Shown: positions 16,616-24,724, numbered from the stretch's first letter. The stretch: 64,000 nt of DNA from an archaeon (GCA_021807225.1 JAKAPI010000002.1:70579-134578), one strand, 5' to 3'. A program made the numbers and translations. Notes: generated by a model from the letters alone, not told the origin.

Positions 16616-17424
16616 GGTCTGAACCCCCCCTCCACCCAGCGCCTCGCTTCGAGCGCATCCACGAATGGCTCCGGGGGCTTCGAGCTGAGGGCCCTGTGGA
16701 ACTCCACAAGCTGGGGCTGGGCCACCCTGGCGGAGGCGAGCAGCGCCTCGTCCTGCATCATCTTCGGCGCCGGCCCGTCTCCCACGACCTTCCCTGACTT
16801 CATCACCACGACCCTGGGCTGGACGGGCCAGAGGAACTCGATGTCGTGAGACACGACGACGACCGTCTTCTCGGCTGACTTCAGCATCTTGATCGTCCCT
16901 GCGAGCTTCTCCTTCTGCAGCGCGTCCTGCCCCACGGTCGGCTCGTCGAGGATCACCACGTCGGGGTCCCAGGCTAGTATGCAGGCTAGGGTCAGCCTCT
17001 TCTTCTCCCCGCCGCTCAGGACGAGCGGAGACGACTTCCTGTACTCCTCGAGTCCGAAGAGCTCCAGGCCCCAGGCGACGCGGTTGCGGACCACCTCCGG
17101 CGGGAAACCGAAGTTCCTGAGCGCGAAGGACATCTCCTCTTCCACGCTCTCAGAGAAGAGCTGGTGGTCGGGGTTCTGGAACGCGACCCCCACCTTCCTC
17201 GAGAGCCGGGCGGTGCTCGTCGACTTCGTGTCTTGGCCGTCCACCAGCACCCTGCCTGAAGCAGGCTTCAGCAGGCCGGTCACGTGCTTGACCAGGGTCG
17301 TCTTCCCCGCGCCGTTCTCGCCGACGAGCGCGACGGTCTCGCCCGGCTCGATCCTCAGGGTGACCCCGTCGAGGGCCTTCACCCCGTTCTGGTGCACGAA
17401 GGTCACGTCCTGGAACTCGATCAT
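16612..17424 (-). CDS. ecfA: ECF transporter ATPase EcfA (second copy)
   Basis: 270 residues from MIEFQDVTFVHQNG. Walker A is GENGAGKTTLV, signature LSGGEKKRLTLA, Walker B VVILDEPTVGQ, switch VVSHD. A C-terminal helix specific to ECF ATPases follows. The start at 17424 overlaps the preceding ATPase gene by 4 bp; the frame is open upstream but there only shadows the other ATPase. Together the two form the heterodimeric motor. Confidence 0.92.
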   Translation of the reverse strand: MIEFQDVTFVHQNGVKALDGVTLRIEPGETVALVGENGAGKTTLVKHVTGLLKPASGRVLVDGQDTKSTSTARLSRKVGVAFQNPDHQLFSESVEEEMSFALRNFGFPPEVVRNRVAWGLELFGLEEYRKSSPLVLSGGEKKRLTLACILAWDPDVVILDEPTVGQDALQKEKLAGTIKMLKSAEKTVVVVSHDIEFLWPVQPRVVVMKSGKVVGDGPAPKMMQDEALLASARVAQPQLVEFHRALSSKPPEPFVDALEARRWVEGGFRP

Positions 17425-18266
17425 CTCTGCCTCTCCTCCAGCTCTCTTGCGAGCTCCGCCGGGCTCAGCAGCTGCCCGCTCGTGGCGAGCCCATCGTGCG
17501 CCAGCATCTTCTGCAGCTTCGTCACCGAAGGGGCCGCGACCCCGTAGCGCTCTGCCTCTTCCCCGAAAAGGACGTCTCTTGGGGTCCCCTCGAGGACCTT
17601 CTTCCCCTCGCTCATCACCACGAGCCTGTCCGCGACTTTCACGAGCAGGTCTAGGCGGTGCTCGACCACGACGAAGGTCGTCCCCAACTCCTTCCTCAAC
17701 CCCGCGACGAGGGCCACCAGGTCCCCGGCGGTCTTGGGGTCGAGCAGGGACGTGGGCTCGTCGAGTATGACCAGCCTCGGCCTCATCGCAAGGACCCCCG
17801 CCAGTGCGACCCTCTGCTTCTGGCCGTCGGAGAGCTCGTGCGGGGCCCTCTGCGCAAGGCCTGCAATCCCGAGCAGCCGGAGGGCCTCGTCCACCCGGCC
17901 GCGCATCTCTTCCCTCGGGACCCCGATGTTCTCGAGGCCGAAGGCGACGTCCCTCTCGACAGTGAACATGAAGATCTGGTTCTCGGGGTTCTGGAACAGG
18001 AACCCGACCTTCTGGGAGAGGTCGCGCATGTCGGTGCCCTTCACGCTCGCCCCGGCGACCTTCACCTCGCCCGCGTAGTCTCCGCTGTACATGTGAGGGA
18101 TCAGCCCGTTGACCGCCCTGAGGAGGGTGCTCTTGCCGCACCCGGACGGCCCTGCCAGGACGACGATTTCCCCCTCAGGGACATGGAGGTCGAAGTGCGA
18201 CACAGCCTCCTTCGGGGCCTCGGGGTAGCGGAAGCTCAGCCCCTCGATGTCCAGTATGTTCGTCAG
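17421..18266 (-). CDS. ecfA: ECF transporter ATPase EcfA (first copy)
   Basis: About 281 residues. Walker A GPSGCGKSTLL, signature LSDGQKQRVALA (a D replaces the usual second G), Walker B LVILDEPTSLLD, and VVVEHRLD at the switch. The homology begins at ILDIEGLSFRYP. No ATG/GTG/TTG lies between the end of ecfS (18286) and that point. I put the start at CTG 18266 tentatively; otherwise translation would begin inside ecfS, at up to ATG 18374. Confidence 0.88.
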   Translation of the reverse strand: MTNILDIEGLSFRYPEAPKEAVSHFDLHVPEGEIVVLAGPSGCGKSTLLRAVNGLIPHMYSGDYAGEVKVAGASVKGTDMRDLSQKVGFLFQNPENQIFMFTVERDVAFGLENIGVPREEMRGRVDEALRLLGIAGLAQRAPHELSDGQKQRVALAGVLAMRPRLVILDEPTSLLDPKTAGDLVALVAGLRKELGTTFVVVEHRLDLLVKVADRLVVMSEGKKVLEGTPRDVLFGEEAERYGVAAPSVTKLQKMLAHDGLATSGQLLSPAELARELEERQR

Positions 18267-18285
18267 CTCCGACCACCCTCCGGTC

Positions 18286-18867
18286 TCAGGGCGCCCGGTT
18301 CTCCCCCGGACTGGCGATGGCTCCTGACCTGGCCAGGACCGCCCGTCTGATGCCATATGCCGCGGGGATGACATAGAGCGCCACGGTGGCGTTGAAGACG
18401 GCGATCAGGACCAGGAGCCCAGGCACCTCGGCCTGGGTCACACCGAAGCTGCCGAACCCTACCGGGTACGGCTGCGCGAGGACGAGCCCGTTGACCACGG
18501 TCATCACCGCAGTCCGCACCAAAGCTCCGAGGGCGGTCGCCGCGACGACGAGGAGCGCAGTGTTCCGCCCCCGGGCGAGGCGCTGCGCAGCCAGGACCCC
18601 GGCGAACATGGAGACCTCGGCGATCAGGTTGTAGATCGGCCCCGTGGGCAGGCCCCCCGGGTTGATGAACTCCAGCGCCACCCCATTCAGAGCCGCGACG
18701 GCGACCCCTCCACCGAAGCCGAGGTACAGCATCGCGACCAGCACCGGCACCTCCCAGACACCGTAGAGGAGGAACCCTGCGTAGGGTGCGGGGATCGACG
18801 GCCCGTTGAGGACGACGGCGAGGGCGGTGAAGAGCGCCACCAGGCTCACCCACCTCGTTCTTCTCAT
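18286..18867 (-). CDS. ECF transporter substrate-binding membrane subunit (EcfS), probably for riboflavin
   Basis: 193 residues with about six membrane helices: WVSLVALFTALAVVLN, YAGFLLYGVWEVPVLVAML, then LNGVALEFINPGG, LLVVAATALGALVRTAVM and LLVLIAVFNATVALYVIPA. The early segment and overall layout resemble RibU-like S components, which capture the vitamin. It heads the seven-gene operon. A TATA-like box at 18889-18897 lies 26 bp upstream of ATG 18867 (leaderless), shared back to back with the riboflavin kinase/regulator gene. Riboflavin as substrate is inferred from that neighbour; it is not read from residues. Confidence 0.75.
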   Translation of the reverse strand: MRRTRWVSLVALFTALAVVLNGPSIPAPYAGFLLYGVWEVPVLVAMLYLGFGGGVAVAALNGVALEFINPGGLPTGPIYNLIAEVSMFAGVLAAQRLARGRNTALLVVAATALGALVRTAVMTVVNGLVLAQPYPVGFGSFGVTQAEVPGLLVLIAVFNATVALYVIPAAYGIRRAVLARSGAIASPGENRAP

Positions 18868-18888
18868 GGAGCCGCCGACCCCGGTATT

Positions 18889-18911
18889 CTTTTAACGCTT
18901 TGGTAGCTACC
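18889..18911. promoter_or_regulatory. divergent promoter with perfect palindrome, likely RbkR operator
   Basis: The TATA-like CTTTTAAC (18890-18897) serves both directions. A perfect 10-bp palindrome GGTAGCTACC occupies 18902-18911, and a further GGTAAC half follows at 18913-18918. The site lies between the TATA box and ATG of the kinase gene and just upstream of the ecfS TATA. RbkR proteins are known to repress riboflavin genes in archaea; binding here is inferred. Confidence 0.6.
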
Positions 18912-18924
18912 AGGTAACTTGTAG

Positions 18925-19632
18925 ATGGTGAAAGCGAAGCCGAGCGCCGAGATGCTGACTACCCTGCTGCACCTGGTCAGGCTGGGGGCCGTACGGTCGT
19001 TCTCGGTGGTGTCGTCGGGGAGGCTCGGAGACTCGCTCGGGGTCAGCCAGCAGGCCGCGTCCCTCAGGCTCAGGGGGCTCGAAGCCGCCGGCCTCGTCGA
19101 GAGGGCCCAGTCGGGGCGGAGCCTTGCGGTGAGGCTGACGGACGCCGGCCTCGACCTGGTCGAAGCCTTCATGGCAGACACTGCGGCCAACCTCGAGAAG
19201 GGCAGGAGCACCCTCGTCTTCAGAGGCACCCTCTTCACCGGGATGAAGGAGGGCGGCTACTACGTCTCGCTCGAGGGGTACGCGGGGGGCTTCTCAGGGG
19301 CTCTCGGCTTCAAGCCGTTCCCCGGGACCCTCAATCTGAGGCTGACAAACCAGGCGATGATCGACCAGCGCCGGAGGCTCGACCTGATGAAAGGCATCGA
19401 GATCCCCGGGTTCAACGACGCGAGGAGGTCGTTCGGACCGGTCAAGTGCTTCAGGGCGAAGGTCGCCGGCAGGCTCCCCGGCGCCGCACTCGCCATCGAC
19501 AGGACGCACTACGACAGCTCCGTGCTGGAAGTAATCAGCCCGGTCAACATCAGACGGGCTCTCGCCCTGAAGGATGGCGATGAGTGCTCGGTCACCGTCT
19601 ACCTGGGCGAAGGTTGGGCGCGTCGACGGTGA
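18925..19632 (+). CDS. rbkR: bifunctional riboflavin kinase / transcriptional regulator (RbkR-like)
   Basis: 235 residues. An N-terminal winged helix (about residues 5-85; LGDSLGVSQQAASLRLRGLEAAGL is the recognition unit) is fused to a CTP-dependent riboflavin kinase domain. The latter shows FRGTLFTGMKEGGYYV, PFPGTLNLRL and the C-terminal VISPVNIRRALALKDGDECSV. This is the architecture of RbkR, which makes FMN from riboflavin with CTP and regulates riboflavin genes. It diverges from the ECF importer operon, so FMN status may control uptake. Its 3' end overlaps the second riboflavin kinase gene by 41 bp, convergently. Confidence 0.9.
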   Translation: MVKAKPSAEMLTTLLHLVRLGAVRSFSVVSSGRLGDSLGVSQQAASLRLRGLEAAGLVERAQSGRSLAVRLTDAGLDLVEAFMADTAANLEKGRSTLVFRGTLFTGMKEGGYYVSLEGYAGGFSGALGFKPFPGTLNLRLTNQAMIDQRRRLDLMKGIEIPGFNDARRSFGPVKCFRAKVAGRLPGAALAIDRTHYDSSVLEVISPVNIRRALALKDGDECSVTVYLGEGWARRR

Positions 19633-20014
19633 ATGAGACGACGTCCCCGTCCTTGAGGCCGAGCTTTCCTCTGAGATACGTCGGCGATATCAGCTCCGCC
19701 ACCGTGTCGTTATAGAAAGTCACGTCGATGAAGAGCAGCGTCACCCGCTCCCCCCTCAGCTCACCATCGAAGCAGACCAGAGAGCTGAACGACTCTCCCC
19801 CCAGAGAGAACCCACCTACCTTCGTCCCGTCGCCCGACCTAAGCTCCTTCAGCTGCCGGACCATATCCTCCTCTTCCAACTTGAGGTTCAGCGTCCCAGG
19901 GTACGGGGTGTACCCCAGGCGCTCCCTGAACCTCCTCTGGTACTCAGGGTGCCCCACGTAGTATCTCCCCTTCCCCATCCCGCTGAACACCCTCCCCGTG
20001 ACCGTCAGTCTCAA
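19592..20014 (-). CDS. ribK: stand-alone CTP-dependent riboflavin kinase
   Basis: 140 residues from TTG 20014. Motifs of the archaeal RibK beta-barrel are seen: VTGRVFSGMGKGRYYVG, PYPGTLNLKL, then LISPTYLRGKLGLKDGDVVSF. There is no HTH domain, so this is the plain enzyme. A TATA-like TTTTTATC (minus strand, 20039-20046) lies about 28 bp upstream, supporting this start and a leaderless mRNA; the frame continues upstream but there overlaps the divergent Nudix gene. Having this beside the fused RbkR-type kinase makes the locus redundant for FMN synthesis. Confidence 0.88.
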   Translation of the reverse strand: MRLTVTGRVFSGMGKGRYYVGHPEYQRRFRERLGYTPYPGTLNLKLEEEDMVRQLKELRSGDGTKVGGFSLGGESFSSLVCFDGELRGERVTLLFIDVTFYNDTVAELISPTYLRGKLGLKDGDVVSFTVDAPNLRPGRR

Positions 20015-20038
20015 CGCGAGGGCGCCGGCCGGGGGGAC

Positions 20039-20046
20039 GATAAAAA
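20039..20046. promoter_or_regulatory. bidirectional TATA-like element
   Basis: GATAAAAA on the plus strand lies 25 bp before ATG 20067, and its complement lies 28 bp before TTG 20014. One A/T box thus appears to serve two divergent leaderless genes. Confidence 0.45.
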
Positions 20047-20066
20047 GGGCGATTGGCTTATCTAGA

Positions 20067-20624
20067 ATGCCCGCCACGACGGCTCCCGGCTTGGCCAAAC
20101 AGGAGATACTGATACTGGTGGACGACAACGACAACCAGATTGGCACAGACACTCGCGAGAACTGCCACGCGGGGAAAGGAAAGCGCCACAGGGCATACAC
20201 CGCCTTCATCTTTCACAAGGGCAAGATGGTGCTGCAGCAGCGGAGCTCCAAGAAGCTGCTCTGGCCGGGGGCCTGGGACGTCTCCTTCACCAGCCACGTC
20301 TATCCGGGCGAGACGTACCAGCAGGCAGCTTCGCGCAGGGCCCTTGAGGAGCTAGGCGCTAAAGTGGGCCCCTTGTCCGACGTCCACTCCTTCGTCTACT
20401 TCGCGCCCCAGGGGGCGAACGCGGAGAACGAGTTCTGTCGCGTCCTCGTGGGCGACTTCGACGGGAATGTCACCCCTAACCGCGACGAGATGATGGCCGT
20501 GAAGTGGGCTCGCGTCGCCGAGGTGGCAGGCGACCTCCGGGCGCATCCCGACTCCTACACCCCTTGGTTCAGGCTGTCGTTCGAGGGTTTCCTCAAGAGC
20601 GAGGCTTCGCGCCGCTATTCTTAG
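20067..20624 (+). CDS. Nudix protein related to type I isopentenyl-diphosphate isomerase
   Basis: 185 residues from ATG 20067, chosen by the TATA-like box 25 bp upstream. The fold is that of IDI-1: ILILVDDNDNQIG, RHRAYTAFIFHKGKMVLQQR, SKKLLWPGAWDVSF and the Nudix helix GETYQQAASRRALEELG, then NEFCRVLVG. In E. coli IDI the segment after WPG carries the catalytic cysteine (SVCGHP); here it reads SFTSHV, with Thr in that place. So it may isomerise IPP poorly or be a different Nudix hydrolase. Type I IDI-like genes occur in thaumarchaea and haloarchaea. Confidence 0.72.
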   Translation: MPATTAPGLAKQEILILVDDNDNQIGTDTRENCHAGKGKRHRAYTAFIFHKGKMVLQQRSSKKLLWPGAWDVSFTSHVYPGETYQQAASRRALEELGAKVGPLSDVHSFVYFAPQGANAENEFCRVLVGDFDGNVTPNRDEMMAVKWARVAEVAGDLRAHPDSYTPWFRLSFEGFLKSEASRRYS

Positions 20625-21628
20625 TCGATCTTCTTCAGTTCGCTCAGCAGCTCTTCGACCCTCTTCAGGGTCGCGGACATCGTCTCATCCTCGCCCGCCG
20701 ACGTCGAAAACGAAGCCGCGGTCGAGTGGCCCCCGCCGTGCCCCCCCAGCCTCTTGGCCATCTCCTCCGCCACCTGGGTCCCGAGCTTGACCCCGGCCAG
20801 ATCCATGAAGCGCTGGGTCGCCCTCAGACTCACCCTCGTCTCGCCCTCGGTCTCCCCGGCGACCAGAGCCAGGTCAGCCCCGAGATACACTAGGGACCTG
20901 GCGACGTGGGCCTGGAAGGAGCCGACGAGGCTAGTGGCCACCACCCACCTCCCGGCCCTGTAGATCTTGATCCTCTGCGCCCCCTTCAGCTTCGCCATCA
21001 CCTCACCGATGTCCGGTTCGCCCCTCAGGTCCTTCCTCGCCGACGCCAGGTCTGCGCCGAGCCCGATGAGGCTGACCGCCGCCCTCAGCCCGCCCTCGCC
21101 CGCGATGGCGAGGTGCGAAGAGTCGAAGAGGATCGCCTCTAGGAGCGCCTGGGACGTCATGCTGTCCGGTTTGACCCCCTTGGCTTCGAAGAGCGAGTAT
21201 ACGACCTCTGCCGCGGAGGTGGCCGACTCGTCCACCAGCACCCTGTCGTACAGCCCCGAGCTCCTGAGGGGGTGGTGGTCCACCAGGACCTTGACCCCGC
21301 CCGCACCGGCGAGCCTCTCCTTCCATTCGTTCAGGAGCTCCTCGTCCCCCACGTCGACGGCCACATAGACGTCGTAGTCCTTGGCGGTCCCGCCGCTCGC
21401 GATCTTGTGGGAGAACTTCGAGCTCAGCTTCGTGGTGAGGGTGGTCATCCCCCCTGGGGTCACTATCTCCACCTCGCAGTCTGGCGCCAGCGCCCTGAAC
21501 AGCGACGAAAGGGCGTAGGCTGAGAGGTATGCGTCTGCATCCGCGTTCCTGTGACAGATCACCGCCGCCCTGCCGAGGCGTTCGGTCTCTAAGAACGGAA
21601 ATGCCTTCAGGTCCGATTCATTGGCCAA
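20621..21628 (-). CDS. DHH/DHHA1-family phosphoesterase
   Basis: 335 residues. Metal-binding motifs of the DHH family are visible: CHRNADADAY (motif I), VAVDVGD (II), VDHHP (III), and a late DHHA1 glycine-rich GGHGGGHSTAA that binds substrate phosphate. Such proteins degrade short oligonucleotides or linear/cyclic dinucleotides, like NrnA or the archaeal RecJ-like enzymes. It lies at the downstream end of the exosome/prefoldin gene block, which fits RNA end processing. Its stop overlaps that of the Nudix gene. Confidence 0.85.
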   Translation of the reverse strand: MANESDLKAFPFLETERLGRAAVICHRNADADAYLSAYALSSLFRALAPDCEVEIVTPGGMTTLTTKLSSKFSHKIASGGTAKDYDVYVAVDVGDEELLNEWKERLAGAGGVKVLVDHHPLRSSGLYDRVLVDESATSAAEVVYSLFEAKGVKPDSMTSQALLEAILFDSSHLAIAGEGGLRAAVSLIGLGADLASARKDLRGEPDIGEVMAKLKGAQRIKIYRAGRWVVATSLVGSFQAHVARSLVYLGADLALVAGETEGETRVSLRATQRFMDLAGVKLGTQVAEEMAKRLGGHGGGHSTAASFSTSAGEDETMSATLKRVEELLSELKKID

Positions 21629-21641
21629 GTGTCGCCACGGG

Positions 21642-22022
21642 TCACGCGTCGCCGGGCGGCTGAGCCGGCTGCGGCCTGCTCTTCACAGACTCGTCGATCT
21701 TGGTCTGCAGGTCCTTGAGGCTCTCCCTGAACCTTGACTCCTGCTTCGCCAGGACCATCTTCCTCGTGTTGGCGAGCTCCTTCTTCTCGTTGAGCTCCTT
21801 CACCACCTCATCCTTCTTCACCCTGACGAGCAGATTCCCTGCGAATTTGTAGACCGCCTCCGAGTCAGACGCTTTGACCAGTTCCTCGAGGGCCTTCTCA
21901 GTCTCGCTCAGCTCCAGCTCCACCTGTTGCTTCTGCGCGAGCACGGCCTGCAGGTTCTGCTGGGCCTGGTCGTACCTCGCGAGCTGCTCCCTGAGAAGAG
22001 GCGGTAGCTCCGGCTGGCTCAA
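21642..22022 (-). CDS. pfdB: prefoldin beta subunit
   Basis: 126 residues made of two long coiled-coil arms around a hairpin: LREQLARYDQAQQNLQAVLAQKQQVELELSETEKALEEL, a short strand pair with AVYKFAGNLLVRVKKDEVVKEL, then a second helix. The hexameric chaperone holds unfolded proteins for the thermosome. Its position after Pcc1 and L37Ae is the usual archaeal order. Confidence 0.9.
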   Translation of the reverse strand: MSQPELPPLLREQLARYDQAQQNLQAVLAQKQQVELELSETEKALEELVKASDSEAVYKFAGNLLVRVKKDEVVKELNEKKELANTRKMVLAKQESRFRESLKDLQTKIDESVKSRPQPAQPPGDA

Positions 22023-22024
22023 TC

Positions 22025-22243
22025 TTAGAATTCGCGACTCTGGTCTCTACTTAAAGCCTTTCGAGTTTCAGGCTGCCGTCTTATTGTTTCAAGGACCCCC
22101 TTCGCCCTGTCGGCGACCTCTTCGGGGCGTTCCCCTTCGATTCTCAACTCGCAGTTTCCCCGGCGGAAGGTCGCGGACGGAATGGCCTCTTTGATCTTGG
22201 CTCTGAGATCCTTGTCCGCCCTGAAGACTAACTTCAGCGCCAC
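22025..22243 (-). CDS. pcc1: KEOPS complex subunit Pcc1
   Basis: About 72 residues from GTG 22243: ALKLVFRADKDLRAKIKEAI, a strand CELRIEG, and a helix VADRAKGVLETIRR. This is the small alpha/beta Pcc1 fold, the dimeriser of the KEOPS machine that makes t6A on tRNA. The frame is open back to 22285 but that part overlaps the L37Ae gene, so I prefer the inner GTG. Location between L37Ae and prefoldin beta matches other archaea. Confidence 0.78.
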   Translation of the reverse strand: MALKLVFRADKDLRAKIKEAIPSATFRRGNCELRIEGERPEEVADRAKGVLETIRRQPETRKALSRDQSREF

Positions 22244-22256
22244 GGACTCTACGGGC

Positions 22257-22481
22257 CTATCTTGCCTTCGCCTGGGCGAGGTCAAAGGCGCCGCCGGCCA
22301 CCGTATAGCCGCATGACTTGCACTTCCAGATGCCGGACGACGTCCTGCTCAGCCTCATGCTCGAACACGCGGGGCACTCTCTGGCGGCCTTCAGCGTGCG
22401 GAAGACTCTAGCGTACCTCTTCCTGAGCGTACCGCCGTACTTCGCGCCTAGGCCCTTTACGTTCTCTCTGGCCTTCGGCAC
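22257..22481 (-). CDS. rpl37ae: 50S ribosomal protein L37Ae
   Basis: 74 residues with the zinc ribbon CPACSS...CKSCGY (two CxxC pairs) and the basic N-terminus GLGAKYGGTLRKRYARVFR. Length and sequence fit aL37/eL43. Its start touches the stop of Rrp42. Confidence 0.94.
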   Translation of the reverse strand: MPKARENVKGLGAKYGGTLRKRYARVFRTLKAARECPACSSMRLSRTSSGIWKCKSCGYTVAGGAFDLAQAKAR

Positions 22482-23293
22482 TACTTCGTCGCCTCTATGA
22501 TCTTGGCCCGGATCTCTTTCCCGAGTCTGATGGACGTGTCCACGGCCTGGAGCACCTGGGCGGGGGTTATGCTGTCCGCCTCTCCCTTCTGGGAGGCACA
22601 GACGTTGCCGCCGTCCTCGGTCGTGATGGTTATCCTCATGTCCATGGATGCTTCTTCCTCGGTGTTGGGGTCGACAACGACCCTGTCGCCGATCCTGGCG
22701 AAGGTCACGGAGACCGGGGTCTTCTCGACCGGGACTGGCACCAGCTGGTCGGTGGCCACTGCCTTGTCGTCCTTGACCACGTACTTCTTCATGGTCGCGG
22801 TCCTGAGCGCGGCGACGACCGCGTAGCTCGTCGCGTCGAAGAGGTTCCCGTCGACGTTCATGATGTTACAGTCAACGAACACGGCGATGACCGTCTTGCC
22901 GCTCACAAGGTTGAGCTTCCCGAGGTCAACCATCTTGGACTCTCGTATCCCCCTGTCGACCACCCTGGCGAGCTCTATGGCCTCCTCGCTGGGGGGCCCC
23001 GGCTCGGCGAAGGGCGACGACAGCGGGAGTATCTCAGCGTTGACCATCAGGATCCCCTTGTCAGGCGTGTCCGGGAACGGTATCCCGGTGGCTATCTTGA
23101 CCCCTGCGATGACCTGGGTGTTCCCCAGGAACACCCTGGCGGACCCGTTCGCCTTCGGGATGACTCCTGTCTCTATCTTCAGCTCCCTGTGCTGGTCAAA
23201 GGCGCGGTCGTCCATGCGCTTCCCCGCCGCCAGCATCTGCACCATCTGCGCCTTGCGGATGGTCTCCACCACGTAATTCTTCTTCATCGACAT
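22481..23293 (-). CDS. rrp42: exosome complex subunit Rrp42
   Basis: 270 residues, RNase PH fold. This is the non-catalytic partner that forms the hexameric ring with Rrp41. Seen: KRMDDRAFDQHRELKIETGVI, GSARVFLGNTQVIAGVK, DCNIMNVDGNLFDAT and the late ITTEDGGNVCASQKGE. It adjoins rrp41 with no gap. Confidence 0.95.
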   Translation of the reverse strand: MSMKKNYVVETIRKAQMVQMLAAGKRMDDRAFDQHRELKIETGVIPKANGSARVFLGNTQVIAGVKIATGIPFPDTPDKGILMVNAEILPLSSPFAEPGPPSEEAIELARVVDRGIRESKMVDLGKLNLVSGKTVIAVFVDCNIMNVDGNLFDATSYAVVAALRTATMKKYVVKDDKAVATDQLVPVPVEKTPVSVTFARIGDRVVVDPNTEEEASMDMRITITTEDGGNVCASQKGEADSITPAQVLQAVDTSIRLGKEIRAKIIEATK

Positions 23294-24049
23294 CTACTCG
23301 GCCCCCTCCTCGACTTCCGACGTCGTCGCTTCGCCGCCGAAGAACCTGCTGTTGAGCGCGGCCCGCTGCATCGCGTTGACCTGCCTCCCCTTCTCTATTG
23401 CCAGCTCGAACGCCTTCTGGAACTGCTCTCTGGTGTAGATCCCGTCGACCTGGAGCAGCGTCACCTTGCCCAGGGTGGGCATTATCGCCACCGGCATGTC
23501 TCCGCTCCCTTCCTTGTCCTCCGTGTCGTCGAGGTCCGCGACTACCTGGTCGTTCACGATGCCGCACGAGCATCCGACCACCAAGTCCCTCATGTTGATA
23601 CCGGCGTCGGCCAGCGCCAGCGAGGCCGCGGTTATGCCCGCAACCCTGGACCCGCCGTCCGACTGGAGCACTTCGACCCAGACCTCTATAGCCGTCCTGG
23701 GGTAGTCCTCGACGATGACCGCCGGCTGGAGCGCCTCTCTGATGACTTTGGATATCTCGATCTCTCTCCTCGACGGGGCCGGGTTCTTCCTTTCGTCCAC
23801 CGAGAACGGCGCCATGTGGTACCGGCACCTAAGAAGGGCCCTGTCGGAGAGCACCTGGTGCTTCGGGTGCACTTCCTTCGGCCCGTACACGGCAGCCATT
23901 ATCTTGTTCTTGCCCCACTCGATGTAAGCCGAACCGTCGGCGTTCTTCATCAGCCCCACCTGTATGCTGATGGGCCTCAGCTCGTCCCACTTCCTGCCGT
24001 CCCGCCTCTTGCCTGCCTCGTCGATGAGCTTGGTCTTGCCTTCACCCAA
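23294..24049 (-). CDS. rrp41: exosome complex exonuclease Rrp41
   Basis: 251 residues, the phosphorolytic 3'-5' RNase subunit. The RNA/phosphate-binding stretch PSRREIEISKVIREAL, the catalytic segment SDGGSRVAGITAASLALADAG and GDMPVAIMP are present. It overlaps rrp4 by 8 bp. The C-terminus is acidic (EVEEGAE). Confidence 0.95.
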   Translation of the reverse strand: MGEGKTKLIDEAGKRRDGRKWDELRPISIQVGLMKNADGSAYIEWGKNKIMAAVYGPKEVHPKHQVLSDRALLRCRYHMAPFSVDERKNPAPSRREIEISKVIREALQPAVIVEDYPRTAIEVWVEVLQSDGGSRVAGITAASLALADAGINMRDLVVGCSCGIVNDQVVADLDDTEDKEGSGDMPVAIMPTLGKVTLLQVDGIYTREQFQKAFELAIEKGRQVNAMQRAALNSRFFGGEATTSEVEEGAE

Positions 24050-24722
24050 CTTGGGTCCCTCCCAGATACGCGTCCACCCTCGTCATCAGGTCGGCCGCGT
24101 GGGTCTCCTCTTCCACGATCTTGACCGCCTTCGCCGCCCTGACCACACCTTCGGGGGTGCCGTTGATCACGACGGACCCGTTCTGGCCCACCCTGATGTC
24201 GCATCCCGTCTTTTCGCTGATTAAGTTGATCATCGAACCTCTCTTCCCAATTAGTCGGGGCACCTTCGTTGGTGATATCTTAACGATTTCCCCCGAGTCG
24301 ATTTTACCGTAGCCTTCGCCCCTGATGCTGAGCTGTGGGTCCCTGGACCTCTCGAACGACTCGATCCGGCACCCGATGATGTCGCCGACCCTGAACTTGC
24401 TCGAAAGGTCGTGGGTCGAGGGCGAGAACTCGCGTCCGAAGACGAAGGATGCTGGAAGGAACCCGTCGAAGCACGAGTTGATGTCGATGACCCAGCCGAA
24501 CCCGTTGATGTCGACCACCTTGCCTATCACCTCGTCGTCGGTCCGGGGCAGATACGGCCCGGTGAGAGGGTTGAGCTTGACCCCGTCCCCGCCGACCTCG
24601 GCGAGCCCCACCCTGAGGGCGATGAGCTCGTCTCCCCGCTTCTCGATGTAGCTCCCGTACCTGAGGTTCCCCTTGGCTATGACGTCCCCGGGAATCACCT
24701 GTTTTCTTTGTATCATTGGCAT
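24042..24722 (-). CDS. rrp4: exosome RNA-binding subunit Rrp4
   Basis: 226 residues in three parts: an N-terminal beta domain (VIPGDVIAKGNLRYGSYI), an S1 domain (GKVVDINGFGWVIDINS) and a KH domain (VPRLIGKRGSMINLISEKTGC, with the GxxG loop). It caps the Rrp41/42 ring and recruits RNA. It lies three bases after the SBDS stop. Confidence 0.95.
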   Translation of the reverse strand: MPMIQRKQVIPGDVIAKGNLRYGSYIEKRGDELIALRVGLAEVGGDGVKLNPLTGPYLPRTDDEVIGKVVDINGFGWVIDINSCFDGFLPASFVFGREFSPSTHDLSSKFRVGDIIGCRIESFERSRDPQLSIRGEGYGKIDSGEIVKISPTKVPRLIGKRGSMINLISEKTGCDIRVGQNGSVVINGTPEGVVRAAKAVKIVEEETHAADLMTRVDAYLGGTQVG

Positions 24723-24724
24723 TT

